A model generated the notes under the pieces. The model saw only the letters and a list, made by a program, of their open reading frames with translations, made no database searches and had not been told where the DNA came from. DNA of 64,000 nt from Anarhynchus alexandrinus (taxonomy: Eukaryota; Chordata; Aves; Charadriiformes; Charadriidae): positions 1 to 64,000 of the forward strand of contig VUYV01000399.1 in assembly GCA_008711295.1 (NCBI GenBank). The letters are read 5' to 3'. Made by a program: the position numbers and the translations under genes. Position 1 is the stretch's first letter. Each line of letters starts with the position of its first letter. Shown here piece by piece: positions 1-12,310 of the stretch.

Positions 1-3000
1 TACTGAGCTAGAAGGAATTTTGTGCTGAGCGAAGCACAAAAGCACTTTCTTGTACGACTGCGGACTACATTTTTCACAGGATCATGGCTTGAGTTTATAT
101 AAAACTCATGAACACTTACTTTCTTTTGTCTGCCTCAATCAGAAGTGCATTACTCAGATATCTAATTCAGTTCTCTTAGTATATAGATCTGCACATTTTT
201 ATATTCTAGAAGGATTTGTTGTATTGTTTTAATGGTAGTTTCACTGCAATTTCAACAGATATTTTTTTGGTAAAGACCTATATAACTTGGATAAAGTGCT
301 TATTTTTGTCCTCCTTTTTCCCCTCCCACCACTCCTCAATTTAGCTTTCTAGTAACTTTCCAAGTGAGTGATGTTTATTTGGGTGATCTATGTACACTAA
401 CATAAAACGAGGATCAAATGTTAGAGTACATCATGCCTGCCTCTCATTTTCAATTGTAGGTATCTACCTCCACTGTGTGGCAGTTCTTCAGAAATTTAAT
501 GAGAGGTTTAACTGATATTCAATGGAATGTGGTATCTTAACTAAAGTATAATTATGAAGTGTATAAACAGGACTGTGTGAAAAAAGCAGTGCTCAAATTT
601 CTCTTAGTTGAAGTGCTTTTGTAATAAAAGTAGAAAGGACGAAGATGAGTTTACTAAATGCCTTAATTCAGAAGTAATTTAGATTTCTAAGCATTGCTTT
701 AATGAAATAGTTCTTAAACTTTATTTAGAATCTTACCAGTATTTACTCATCTCCATTTTGAGATGGATAAATTGACCAAATGACATTTTACAGAATATGT
801 ATGAGCATAATTGCCTTTTTTTCTGATAGTCTGAGGATGTGTAAAAATACAAGACTTGCATCCTTTTAATTTGACTGTAGTTGACTAGACCACAGATGAG
901 CCTGCAAAAATGTACTGCTTAAATATGTTTAGAAATAGTAATCTGTTCAGTTGTTAACTGAGTGAAAAGAAAATAAACTGGCTGACAAACAACTTGGAAT
1001 CAGGAGTTGGTTTACTGAATTCCAGACGGCAGATGAGAAGGCTCTGGAATAAGTGTTCTAGATCTCTAGTAAAAACATCAGTCCTCAGGAAACTTCATGA
1101 ATTTGTGGTAATGCTGCCTTATTTTTAATAGCTTGAACAAGAGTAAAAGGTGTTCTTTTGATGTGGTGTCTCTCAGTTCAGGTGGTGAAGTTACCTTTAG
1201 AAATTAATTAATAGTTAATAACTTTGTAAAATGTTTTTGGTCTTCTATTAAGGAATCTTTTGACTCAAGTACAGTTTTGTGTAATGCATATAAACTGTGC
1301 TTCTATCAACAAATTCATATTTTCCACTTTTTGTGAAGTAAAACTCATGTTGAAAGCAAGAACCTATGTGAGAAGGTGTAAATTCTTATGTCCTATATAA
1401 CGTCAACAAATATCTTGATTCCTCTTCTAGTTCTTCAGTCTTGTAAGTGAATTTTCAGCTTAAATAAAGGGTTTGTTGCTGATGTAATTAGATGCAGTTA
1501 AAGTGACCTCAAAATTCTGGTCTCTGTAGATAAAATGCTGGTTTTTGTTTATTACAGTTGTTTAGTGCATGGAGACTCTTTTCTGATTAGAAACTGCATG
1601 AAAGTAAGGAATTATTCTGAACAGTCATTGTTTTATTTCGCTCAATTGTTTATTGCATCAGACTTCGATATATTTTACTGCAGAAATCAGTTTATGAACA
1701 TATCTTTCATTGTAGGGATGAAGTGAATTTTCAGTACGAAAAATAAAGAACTTTTCAATGGTATTTTTTCCCTTTCTATTGTGTGTGTCAGCCACCTAAT
1801 TAGCATCTTGTTTAGTTGCCTTCGGAGCCCTGCATGTTCTGTGAGAATCTGTCCCTTGTTGCAGAATTAAGTTCCAAAAAATGCTGTTCTCTTTTTCAAG
1901 GATCTTTCCAAATCCCTGGTGTTAAGGAGGTAGCCTTGAATAAATGAAGCAAATATAACCTGACAAATGGGTATCTGTGGAGATCTTGGAAATGATAGTT
2001 CTGTAGCGTGGATTGTCTGGTTATTATTAATAGACTATTTGTTTTGAAAACTGAAGAGAGTCCAGAATTGGTTATCAGATGCAGTGCTGTAGCTGAATAT
2101 TTCAGCTGGAACTCAGATGGGAGTTTTTTTGAGTGCTAGTATGTTAACTGGTGGTTGTTCTTTTGCCAAGACTCCCATTTCCTCCTGGCAACTAAACATT
2201 TAGCTGGTCTGAAAGAATCATGTTTGCAACGCTGGCTGTCATGACATAAAGCACTGCAAAATGAATTAATTAAGCTGCTTAGATCTTTTAATATATTAAC
2301 AAAATACATCATTAATTCAACTAGCGTCAGTTTCCAGTCTCCTGCTTAAAAATGCTCAGCAATCCAGACTGCAACAGAAGTTAGACCTTGCTTCCATAAA
2401 GTCCATAAAGACAGTTTTCTATATTTTAGTATAGTTTTCTATATAGTTTCATATATTTTCTATGTCCTCTATATAAAACAAAAAGGTCTTTGCTGCAAAG
2501 TGACCAACTTTTCTTGCACATCATACTTTCTCAGCTGACAAGTACTTTGACTTACTGTGCTTTCTCACTGAGGCTTTCTCACTCTCTTTTTAAAGTTTGC
2601 AAATTTGATTTGTTTACTGTGTAGGATTGCACGGGCAGATAAGATCATGCTGCTGACTTCAGTGAAATTGAGCAAAGGCCTGCAATATTTTCCAAGCATG
2701 CAATGTGATAGCATGTAGTACCACATTTCAATAGATGAAATACAGTTAAAATTGTCCATCATAGGATACTGTAATGGGCTATTGATTTTTAGGTACCACA
2801 GTTTCTCTTTCTTTGTAATTGAATTGTGCTTGTGAACATATGAAAATGTTAATTTGTAGATTGAAAGCCATAAAGTAAAAATTGCAGAGAGGTCAACCTT
2901 ATATACAGGCTAAAGAACATCTAATGTTAATTACATTATTTTTTCTAGATGACTACATTAACAATGGAGCTTGCATATATACTGAATAGTATAGGTTTTG

Positions 3001-3461
3001 TTCTTGCTAATGGTAAATTGAACAAAAAAAATATATAATTCCTAAGCACTTATTTAGACTTGCCAGCTTTCCAGTTTCTAGCAAATGCGATGGTTCTTTA
3101 CAATGAGAAGTATCGAACCACTTTCACTCCAGGTACGTTGTAGGAATGGGATAGGATGAATTTACAGCTTGACTTAAAGGCTTAAAGCATCCTTCTAAAA
3201 ATTAATCTAATGTTGTTCACAGCCCCTTGCATAATTAAGAATTTAAAATGTACTTTTAATTATTTTGTTGCAAAGACAACTCGCCTAATAGATATACAAT
3301 GATTAACTGCAATATTAGTATTTTAATGGAGTAGGTGATGGTAATGACTGTCTTTTCAGCTTTGACCATTTAGTCCTTGCTGAGCACCTTACTAGTTGAG
3401 TCTTGAAATGTTTTTTTAGCTCTATATAAAGTTGCCACTAGAAAAGGTCCTGAAAGATGTA
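1..3461. other. Noncoding AT-rich stretch, no gene seen
   Basis: No recognisable gene, RNA or interspersed repeat is visible. Open frames are at most about 65 codons and resemble no family I know. A short A/T-rich tract at about 2414-2476 repeats variants of TTTCTATA several times and looks like decayed simple sequence. The stretch is most likely intron or intergenic DNA. Confidence 0.6.
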
Positions 3462-3525
3462 CAATCATAGAATATCTCAAGTTGGAAGGGACCCGTAAGG
3501 ATCGTCACATCCAACTCCTGACACT
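3462..3525 (-). mobile_element. CR1 LINE 3'-end relic (reverse orientation)
   Basis: The segment opens with ATCATAGAAT and continues with GTTGGAAGGGACC, followed by a GGATCGTCACATCCAACTCC-like stretch. This is the reverse complement of the conserved 3' untranslated end of avian CR1 elements, where the forward strand reads GGTCCCTTCCAAC and then repeated ATTCTATG-type octamers. Only about 60-70 bases are left, so it is a severely 5'-truncated copy with no coding capacity. The inner boundary is approximate. Family assignment is from memory of CR1 3' ends. Confidence 0.8.
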
Positions 3526-5668
3526 ACAACTATGGCACTAGTACATCTTATTACTTCTCACAGTACAGTGGTGGCAGCTGGCATTCTGTGCCCTAGGAGA
3601 TGAAAACAAGTTTATTTGGATGAATTAAAGCTGTAATAGCGTATCAAAAGGTGACGCAGGAGCAGCTGCATAGCTTCTTTATTTCTAGAAGGCTTTTGTG
3701 GCATCTGACTCTAGATGGGCATATAATGAACCTTGAGAAATGTTATGTGTGCATACAAGATATTCAGAGTATCATCAATGGAATACACAATGTGACAAAG
3801 ACCAGGTCAAGTATAATTATTTATTCAAAATCAAATTAACAAAATTTCTAAGGCATGAAGAATAGTCTGAAAAAGTGATTGGGAAACTTTTCTATCGTAT
3901 AAATATTTATCACCAAACTACTGTAAAATACAACAAGTATTGGAAGCTTATGTTCTGATATCTTCTGCCATTTCAGATGCATTTGAAAAGTTTAGAAGTC
4001 TGACTTTAAATTTAACTTTCACACACAAATATAACAATGGTGCACTTATCTCTGAACCTTAACACCTTGCATGAATAAAACAAGGTTACATAAATTTGTC
4101 ATTTGCTTTCAGGCCTATGACGGCATGAAGAGAGTAACAAATGGCTTAGTAGTGTTTTCTCAGTATTCTTCCTCTGCCCTTTTTTTGTGCAATTAAAGTA
4201 GCAAGATAAAAATTGCCACCTCTGTTTCTGAAAAAACTGCCACCTTGGCACTACATTAAATGTGAAGCACATAAAATATGGTTGACATAGCAATGCTGTA
4301 AATGCTTGTAGTGAAAGGAATGCACATTTTCTCTACCTAGCATAGGTTTGATTGGCATTCTGTGCCACGTCTTTATTTGCTGGATGAAGGATTTCTTTTT
4401 AACAACTAGAAGTAGTTTTGTGGGTATCATTCTCTGACCATCTGGAATTGCTGACATTTGAGTCCCTGTAGGAAGGACTGGGAAAAACTACTCACATAGT
4501 TTGAATGAACTCTTTGGGCTGGAAAAAAATTCTGTGTAGGGATTTGATTCCACAATGTCTGTGTTAGGATCTGTTAGATTTTTCTGTCTTCTCTCAAAAA
4601 TTCTGCATTGTGAATTGGGAGAGGTTGGTTCCACTGAAAGGTGTGCCAGCTTTGTTCTAGAGCTGAAAGAAATGAGATCATGCCAGCTGTTGTTCAGACA
4701 TAAAACCACTATTTCTCTCCTAAGGAGAAAGATATACCGCAGCTTTACAAGCTTCCTTGCAGAAGTATTACTGCACCAGTATTTTAGCCTACTGAAATTT
4801 GAGCTACCAATGTAAATAACATCTAGCAGTCACTGTGGTAGCTTCAGGTCAAATATTGTTACTGAACATGAATGGTGCTCCCCATAAGATTATGGGGTTT
4901 TCCTCTAATTATATATATATGAATGCTATATTGTGGTAAACTTGTACAATAATTTACAGATGTAATTTAAAAGAAATTTTTTTTATAATGCATGAAAGGC
5001 AGAGAAAACTGAAAATGTGGTGTGATGGCAGGAAGGAGTTCTTGAAGTTATATTATTAAAAACATGAGGAACACTACCACAAAAGTTAGTCAATAGGAGT
5101 AGAAAACTGTAATTCTTAAAAAAATAAAAAAAACCCAAACCACAAAACTTTTTTATTGCAAGTGGTTTATACAGACTTCAATTTTTGGGTAGGACTGATC
5201 ATTGACCAGATCATTTACTGTTAACTGCATTTGAAATTCCAGTTACAGAGTATATTGTAATTGTTCTTTAAAGCCACTAAGAGTCAGAAATTCACTTTAC
5301 TTCAACTGTAAATCTAATTGTTCTTTTCTGGTCTTACAATATTATATTTCATATTCTGTATTTTTATTCATAAGAATTTTTTCTCAAGCCTTTGTCTCCC
5401 AAAGTCAATGGGAAACTTAAAATTCAAATCTCCAGCTATATAAGGACAGGACTTAAATAGTTGGTGAGTTTGACAGTATGTTAAATGAACTGTTGGTATG
5501 TTTTATTATTTTAATAACCTCACACAAACAAATGTGCTAATGACATCAAAGAAAATTCAGTAAAAGCAGGGCAAACTTTTATGCACGTCACAAGCTAATG
5601 TAAGAAGGCCTCAAGTTTTCAGCACTACTCCTTAAGTTGTCTTAACATTCCCATGAAATGCTGAAATG
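3526..5668. other. Noncoding stretch, nothing recognised
   Basis: There are only short open frames on both strands, overlapping each other around 4.1-4.8 kb, with no similarity I can name. A/T runs occur near 4910-4920 and 5120-5135. A piece at 5401-5420 (AAAGTCAATGGGA) faintly recalls ancient amniote repeats but is too short to call. Confidence 0.55.
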
Positions 5669-5778
5669 CTTTTTTGTTGTTGTTGGTTTGGTTTGGTTTT
5701 TCATTTGTTTGCTTTGTTTGATTTTTTTTGGTTTTTTTTTTTTTGTTGGGGGTTTTTTTTGGTTTTCTTTTTTTTTCA
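5669..5778. repeat. T/G-rich low-complexity tract
   Basis: About 110 bases of almost pure T and G on the plus strand. It begins with TTG repeats, passes through TTTGG repeats and ends in long T runs broken by GG or GGGGG. It is simple-sequence DNA without coding potential, and homopolymer lengths here are prone to assembly error. Confidence 0.85.
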
Positions 5779-6897
5779 ACAGCAGCCCAGCACTGTTAGA
5801 GCTAATGGTTTAGACTTTCTCTGTGTTCAGTAATACATGGAGAATATAAACCTAGCCATTTTAAAGGGAAAAGAAATTAATATGGTTTACTGGAGCAAAT
5901 TCAAGCAGCAACCTGATCTGGCATCAGAGTGCTTGCCTAGTCAGGATCTAGAGTTTCACATCTATTGCAATTAAATATGAACATCTTCTCCTACAGCTAG
6001 TTACAAAATAGAAGAGGATCTGTTATTAAGCTGCATGCTATTATTGTGAAAGGTTGACCGTGATTCCCTCTTGATCACAATTTTATATCCTATCCATTAT
6101 TTTTATCCCACAGTTTTCTTCCCAGTTTGTTGGGTGCTCAAGTTCAAAAGAAATAGTTTTGCTTTCTGTGGAATACAAATGAATGTTCTACAGTGGAAAA
6201 TGTAGCCCACCATTGCAGCACTGCCTTTATTCTTTTCTTAAGGGTACTTCAATGGGCATATGAAGCCTTTTCCTTTTGTGTTGTGTCAGTGTTCAAAGAT
6301 TCACTGATCACATCTGTTCTCATTATATCTCAGGTTGACCTTGGCACAGCAGGAAAAGCCTTCCTCAATATAAAGAGACACCAATACCTGGCAATTCATA
6401 TGATAAATCAGTGAATTCTTTTTATACATTTTAACTGCCAAGATTCTAGGCATGGAAAAAGTTGTATGGTCTTTACCATGCAGGGAGAAAAAGTGTGGGA
6501 ATAGCAAATCATATAAAAGATGATGGCCTAGAAGCTTTATGTTACCATAAAAGCTTATGTTTCCAGAGTTTCACTATTATGTGGAAATGATCTTGCTTTT
6601 GCTGGAGAATGTCTGTCTAGAACCCAGGGATCTCCTCTTTTATTTGCTGAAGTTTGTCCTCAGCAAAAATACTCAGAATCTTCTGATAACTTAAATGTCT
6701 CAAATTCTGCACGGATGTCTGGGACCTTCTGGAACACGGAGCTATTTTTTCTGGTGCCTGCGCTCTCATACTGTTTTTAGACTCCCATTCTTGTCATAGT
6801 GCCTTTTGTAAGCACTAAATAGATGCTTTGGAAGAAGTGGATACTGCCCTGCAGAACGTACAACCTGGAAATGTGAGATTGATGGAAACTGGGGTCT
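5779..6897. other. Noncoding stretch, no gene seen
   Basis: Two overlapping open frames of about 70 codons on opposite strands at 6193-6507 have no recognisable domains and are probably chance. No repeat family was recognised. Confidence 0.55.
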
Positions 6898-6985
6898 TCA
6901 TTTTATGGATAAGGAAATCAATTAACTGAAAGATTAAATGACTGATCCCAGGGTTACACTGTAGGTCTGGAGCAGCAGAACACGT
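6898..6985 (+). mobile_element. MIR-like SINE relic
   Basis: The order of blocks matches the core of the ancient amniote MIR family. CATTTTATGGATAAGGAAA is followed by an AACTGAAAGATTAAATGAC block (family: GAGGCACAGAGAGGTTAAGTAAC), then CCCAGGGTTACAC (family: CCAAGGTCACAC) and GGTCTGGAGCAGCAGAAC. The copy is strongly diverged, as expected for an element of that age, and has no clear ends. Identification is by eye from the remembered consensus. Confidence 0.55.
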
Positions 6986-8078
6986 GTAGAGCAAAGTTTG
7001 GTTTAGTACTGTAATAGAAAGAATTCTTCACTTCCTGCTAATGTCAATATGGAAGTAGCAATTATTTTAAGACAACTCACTGTTGGGTATCTTCTGCTAG
7101 AAAACTGTGGTTAAGGCTGTATTAGCACACCTTTTCTTTTGCTGCATAAACATACAGAAACGGAAGTGCCTGCTCTACCCTCCCCCCCTGTATTTGCAAC
7201 CAGGAAGCCAAGTTTGTTGGGAGGGGTAGAAATAATGCCCCTGTGCTACATTTTACCTTGTCATCTTAAAATACTACAGCACCTCTTATCAGCTGAAAAT
7301 CAAGAGCTGTACCCAAGTGTTTTCACTGCAATGCAGCTTTTTTTGTGGAATAATAGCAAAGAAGAGAATAGAAATAGCAAGGGGGGGCTGGCGTGTCACA
7401 GAGCAGTAACAAATATTACGCACATGAAGGTCCTACTCTCATGCAGAAACAACAGAAATCTCTCAATAAAAAAGAACAAAGAAATCTTGTATTACACAAA
7501 GGAGAGAGGGAAAAAATACTCCCATACCTGAAGTGTTAACTGCATATTACAGCTTCTGTAAGTGAGGGGAAAGAAAGCTTGCTTTTTTCCCTCCCAGCAG
7601 AGGCCCTGTCAGATTGTGATTTAAATGCCCAAGCTACCCTACAAAACTGATATATATCCCAATATTTACATAAGACATTTGTTATTTTTTGAAAGCATAA
7701 GTTTGGTAGGAATGTTTTAGTGGATTGAGATTTCAATGACAAATAGAAGTGAGAAGTGATATATCTAATTTTCCATTCTTTTTTTTTCTCAGTTTTTAAT
7801 AATCTGTATGAAATCCTGTATATATTTTCTTCCCTATGATAAGGAGTATAAGCTTAAAAATTAGCATCTTGGCAGTAGGAAAGAATGTATCTTCTGTCTA
7901 GCCTCTACAAAAGCAAAGTGTTTATGTATATCACAGGCTTTGCAGGCCCTGACCTCTGGAGAGGCCACGTAGGTTTGAAAGTTGGCAGAGAAGTCTGCAA
8001 AAAGTAATGAGCTCATGACCCACCATTTTGAAGTGGTGCAAGAGACTGTCTCAGGTATTGATCCAAATGTTTCTAATT
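6986..8078. other. Noncoding stretch upstream of CR1
   Basis: An open frame of 130 codons at 7139-7531 begins at a non-ATG codon, has no recognisable domain and shows no splice context. It is most likely chance. No RNA gene or repeat was recognised. Confidence 0.5.
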
Positions 8079-8807
8079 TGGAGGTCAGTAACAAGTGGTG
8101 TCCCTCAAGGGTCAGTACTGGGTCCAGTCCTGTTCAATATATTCATCAATGATCTGGATGAAGGGATAGAGTGTACCATCAGCAAGTTTGCTGATGACAC
8201 AAAACTGGGAGGAGTGGCTGACACGCCATAAGGCTGTGCTGCTTTACAGCGTGACCTGAACAGGCTGGAGAGTTGGGTGGAGAGGAACCTCATGAAATTC
8301 AACAAGGGTAAGTGTAGGGTACTGCATCTGGGGAGGAATAACCCCATGCATCAGTACAGGTTAGGGGCTGACCTCCTGGAGAGCAGCTCTGTGGAAAGGG
8401 ACCTGGGAGTCCTGGTGGACAACAGGATGACCATGAGCCAGCAATGTGCCCTGGCAGCCAAGAAGGCGAATGGCATCCTGGGGTGCATCAAGAAGAGTGT
8501 GGCCAGCAGGTCGAGGGAGGTCATCCTCCCCCTCTACTCTGCCCTGGTGAGGCCGCATCTGGAGTACTGCGTCCAGTTCTGGGCTCCCCAGTTCAAGAAA
8601 GACAGGGATCTGCTGGAGAGGGTCCAGCAGAGGGCTACGAAGATGATTAGGGGATTAGAACATCTCTCATATGAGGAAAGGCTTAGAGACTTGGGTCTCT
8701 TTAGTCTAGAGAAAAGAAGATTGAGGGGGGATCTTATTAANGTGGAGTCTCCCACTCTGGAGACATCCAAAACCTGCCTGGATGCTGTCCTGTGCAACCT
8801 GTTGTAG
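8079..8807 (+). pseudogene. CR1 ORF2 reverse-transcriptase fragment, broken
   Basis: In one frame from 8079 the translation gives the RT block [11 protein letters not shown], then the catalytic block [10 protein letters not shown] (FADD at 8187-8198), then a TAA stop at 8229-8231. The same frame resumes immediately and continues with [12 protein letters not shown] and the connection region ([13 protein letters not shown]) to the CR1 C-terminus ending at 8807. The stop is therefore a single nonsense change and not a frameshift. RT motif A and the endonuclease domain are absent because of 5' truncation. In a full element the protein copies its own RNA at a nicked target. This copy cannot. The N at 8741 leaves one residue unknown and marks missing family sequence. 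Confidence 0.9.
8741..8741. other. Assembly gap character (single N) inside CR1
   Basis: A single undefined base lies between CTTATTAA and GTGGAGTCTCCC. In CR1 these two blocks are normally separated by more ORF2 sequence, so the N probably stands for an unresolved or wrongly closed gap and not for one base. Confidence 0.75.
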
Positions 8808-8888
8808 GTGACCCTGCTCTGGTGGGGGAGTTGGACTAGATGATCTCCAGAGGTCACTTCCAACCCTGACTATTCTGTGATTCTGTGG

Positions 8889-10070
8889 GATCTCAGAAGC
8901 TGCTGCTGCAGCTAAGATTTTTGCTAGATTTCATGTGGTCTCCCTGCTGGCAGCTTGGTTTTGAACAAAGATCTCCACAAAAGGTTCTCAGGATGAGGAA
9001 GAACTTTGTGAAATGTGAGAAGGGCACTAGGGCTTGAGGCACTGGTGCTGTTTGGGGTAGTCTTACCAGCTGAGTGCCTACACTTGCACGTTTTCCCCTT
9101 GGCATTTTCTGGTCAGGCACATTAGTCTTGCTTCTACCCACTACAAGAGAAAAGGATGTCACTTTGTGTCTGATAATGACTTAAAAAAATTCTAATTCAC
9201 TGTACTCTAAAATTGCTGTATTGACTTCAAGATTTAGGTTCTATTAGTAGGGTGATATTAGATTGATTTTGGATGGCAGGTCCTATATCATTTAGAAGAG
9301 ATAAAGAATTGAATCGAACTGAAACTCTCACATTGTGTTGAAAAAAAAAATTGGAAATAGATCGGCCTGGGAGTGATAATTAGGATATCTGCAGTTGTGT
9401 TGAAACAAACTAACTTTTTACAAAATTGAGCTAAGTAATCTAAACTGTGTGTACGTCTACCCCTTTTTAGTGTGATCAGTTTAGTGATGTCATTTAGATT
9501 TATATTTTCTTTCATCAGATATTAGCAGTGTAAGCTCTTGTTTTGCTTCTGCGTAACCATGAGGGCACAGGGAACCCAGTTATTCAAGGGACTGAGTACT
9601 TTCACGGGATCACTCCTTGGGTAAGGGTGTTACAGTAAACAAAACCAAATAAAAACCCCTAAAGCAGAGCAACAGATAGGTTATCAGATGTTGGTTTACA
9701 AACTCTATGTCAAGCTGACTTAAAAGAAAGGAACAGTCAGTTTGTTTTGGTGGTCCTATTTTACGGCAATAATCTAACTCTGTTTTTATATTAGCAAAAT
9801 CGAGGAAATTTTCACAGTATTGTTAGTGTTTGAAATACAGGATTTATTATATTGTTTTAAAATGGGAAATCTGCTTTTGGCCCAAATCAGAAGTCAGGTA
9901 TTTGATTAATTCATAATTGACTGTAGTTTCCACTTGTAAATCCTTTGCTACCAGACACAGTCTTACTGGAGAATAGTAATGTGAGGCTCACCTAACTAGT
10001 CTGTCAGGTTGTCCCATGTCAAATAATGAAGTTAAACAGCTCATTCCTTAATTTGCCATCCTTCTTCTAG
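8889..10070. other. Noncoding stretch, nothing recognised
   Basis: Short open frames on the minus strand only (up to 89 codons), with no similarity I recognise. No repeats beyond short A/T runs. Confidence 0.55.
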
Positions 10071-10108
10071 TGCTGGAAAGAGAATACTTCCATTCATGGA
10101 AATGTAAG
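10071..10108 (+). other. Candidate exon A (38 bp) of an unidentified transcript
   Basis: A pyrimidine-rich acceptor (ATCCTTCTTCTAG, AG at 10069-10070) precedes 38 bases that end at a strong donor, GTAAGT, at 10109. The frame starting at the first base is open for 12 codons with two bases left over, which fits in phase onto the candidate exon at 10597. Short segments like this also arise by chance, and I recognise no protein family. Confidence 0.2.
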
Positions 10109-10596
10109 GTAAGTTTATCAAAATAACGTATTAATTTATTAAATTTTAAAATAGTTTTATGTTCAAGAAAATAGAAAACCTATAATTAAAAATATGATTT
10201 ATGTTCTGCTATCTCATGTCTGGCTTAACCAGTTTGCAAATACTGTACCAGGCTGGTTTTGTGGGCATACCTTTGTCCACCAGGGATTACTAGTTCCGGT
10301 GTCACATTGTGTTAATACAGTTCAGGGATGGACCTGACTTCACATGTTCATGCTGTGCTGAAAATAGTAAGTTGCCCTGGGACTGGGCATGAAGGGAAGC
10401 AAGGCACAGAGGCATCCAGTCCTGTGTGGGCAGTGGAGTATCTAGATTTTATTTATCCCAGTTGCCTACTACCCTATGTAATGGAAAGCAAGTCATATGG
10501 GTAAGGTAAGTAATCTTTTATGTCTTTTATAATATATAAAAATATATATGTTCCATATGTATCTATAGTATAAAGTTGTCATTCATCCACACATAG

Positions 10597-10723
10597 GTGT
10601 TTATGCCCTGCTTCATGTCCTAAGAAAACTTTGAGCAAAAGAACCAAAGCAAATGGAAGACAAAAAAGTTACAAAAAAAAAAAAGAGGAGGAAGATGGCA
10701 CTGGGACCGTTACAATTCACAAG
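10597..10723 (+). other. Candidate exon B (127 bp), Lys-rich open frame
   Basis: It is flanked by an AG at 10595-10596 (weak pyrimidine tract) and a GTAGGC donor at 10724. Joined after candidate exon A, its first base completes a codon and 42 codons follow without a stop. The frame has a Cys-x-Cys-x(3)-Cys start, then a basic stretch with four consecutive lysines encoded by a 12-A run, then three glutamates. The A run is prone to sequencing error. No domain was recognised. Confidence 0.2.
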
Positions 10724-10963
10724 GTAGGCTGTCATGGGGAGACAGCAAACTGACCACCCAGAGCTGTTTCAGTTATCTTCACTGAATGTTTTCCATTATT
10801 AAAATGCAGACTTCTTCCGTCTTGCTATGTAATTTCATTGAGGGTTTTCTTTGAATATATTCTCATATTAATAAATAAAATCTTTGGGGTATTATGTACC
10901 TTAATAACATTGAAATGAACTGTTGAGTACTGCTCAGCTATTTCTTTATTTCTTATACTGTAG

Positions 10964-11069
10964 AACAGCCTGACAACAGTCCTGGATAATACTGTTTCTT
11001 GGCAACGATCAGTTCAGGTTCATGTTCAGCCAGTCTGAGGATGAGGGTCCCAATTCAAGGAAGGAATAT
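10964..11069 (+). other. Candidate exon C (106 bp) with in-phase stop
   Basis: A strong acceptor (TTTCTTTATTTCTTATACTGTAG) ends at 10963 and a good donor (GTAAGTTC) starts at 11070. All three frames contain a stop inside the segment. In the phase left by candidate exon B, 24 codons are read before TGA at 11036-11038. It could be a terminal coding exon with a downstream 3' UTR intron, a noncoding RNA exon, or a chance pairing of splice signals. Confidence 0.22.
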
Positions 11070-12310
11070 GTAAGTTCTTATGATATCCCTGTTTAGCAAA
11101 TTATTCAGGGATATGTTCCATCTAGAAGACGTGTTTAAATAGTGTTGACTTAAGTGTTGGCTTCACGGGAAGCCTAGAGCTTACCTTTTGCATCAATGCC
11201 TTGCTGAATAAAAAAAAAACAATATCAGAAATATGTTAAACTGAAATATAACTTTTAAAAACAAGAAAATATATAAAAATATTTTTACTTATTTGTGCTT
11301 ACTGTACTAACTGTACTAGTAATACAATGCAAAACTTGCATATGCTTACATGCATTCATGTGCAAATTTAACCTGTTATTTTGTATTTTTCAGATTTTTA
11401 AGTATGTTTGCAGAATAATGTACACAAAGCAGAGATTTGAAAATTTGTGAAAATTAGGGAAAAGATAGTGGTTTATGTTGAAATTCAAGGTTTTTTTTTC
11501 TTTTTGCAATCTGAATGCAAGGTGACAAAGACTGCTTAAGCAATGTTATGACAATATCTAACCTGTATGGAACAGGCTGCGTTCTCAAAGTAATACTTTT
11601 TAAAATGCATCCAGCAACAGGTTAAACTAAGAAAGGTTAGACTGTAGAAGCAAACTCTATTGTATCGTTAGCTTTTCATGGTTCACTAGTTTTAACATTT
11701 GGAGTTGGAATGCTGCCTGGGTAAGAATGCATTAAATTATTTTCTGCAGTGCTGTCTGTCTTGATATAATGCTGACTCTGTTATTCCTGCGTCTGATGTA
11801 TTCAAGTTGGCATGAACGTGAAAGACATAATTCTCATTACCTGTGCTAAGCCAGGCAGTGAGGGAAACAAGCTTGACTAAATGCTTGGATTTCAACCAGT
11901 GGTGCAGTAAACTAATGTTGGTTCTGAAAATGAAAACTGTTACTGTATGCTCATCAGCTGAAAACACTGTGAGCTTTAAGAATCAAAATTTTAAAAAGAA
12001 ACTGAAGACACACAGTTAACCCTCTTCAGCATAACAGCAGCATTATGAAGACTCCTGTGAATAATAAAGGTACTTGTTACTAATAACAATTGCTGATTTT
12101 ATGCTGAAGGACATATTGTGCGGCACTTTTATTTTGAGTTGATGCAGTCCTTGGCAGCAGCAGACAATAAAAATGGATAGAAATTTTCAGTACCAGTAGC
12201 TGCTTCAAGAACTCTTGTAGGTCAGTTTTTCAGAATATGCTTTAAAGCTAAGAAAGTTGCATCAGCAGAGTTCCAGTTGTCCTTGAGAGCTTGATACCAA
12301 CTTTGAACTC
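11070..12310. other. Noncoding AT-rich stretch
   Basis: Open frames are 76 codons or fewer and unrecognised. A/T-rich sequence occurs at 11210-11290. No RNA gene or repeat family was seen. Confidence 0.55.

Larger units (their letters stand above)
8079..8888 (+). mobile_element. 5'-truncated CR1 LINE (ORF2 C-terminal half and 3' UTR)
   Basis: The element starts abruptly inside the reverse-transcriptase domain at about 8079. It runs through the rest of ORF2 to a stop near 8807, then a short 3' UTR containing AGGTCACTTCCAACCC, and ends in two ATTCTGTG octamers (8872-8887). Severe 5' truncation and a short octamer-repeat 3' end instead of a poly(A) tail are typical of CR1. An N at 8741 sits where the family normally has further sequence between the GDLI and VESP protein blocks, so the assembled copy is shorter than the real one or internally deleted. 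A premature stop at 8229 shows it is dead as an autonomous element. Confidence 0.93.

Noticed and set aside
5393..5425. CAAAGTCAATGGGAAA piece resembling ancient amniote repeats
   Set aside because: Only about 15 bases match and neither flank continues the family pattern.
7139..7531. 130-codon open frame as a gene
   Set aside because: Non-ATG start, low-complexity Lys/Asn-rich C-terminal part and no recognisable family.
10462..10505. Further exon-like segment between candidate exons A and B
   Set aside because: It has AG and GTAAGT borders but introduces an immediate stop when joined in the phase left by exon A.
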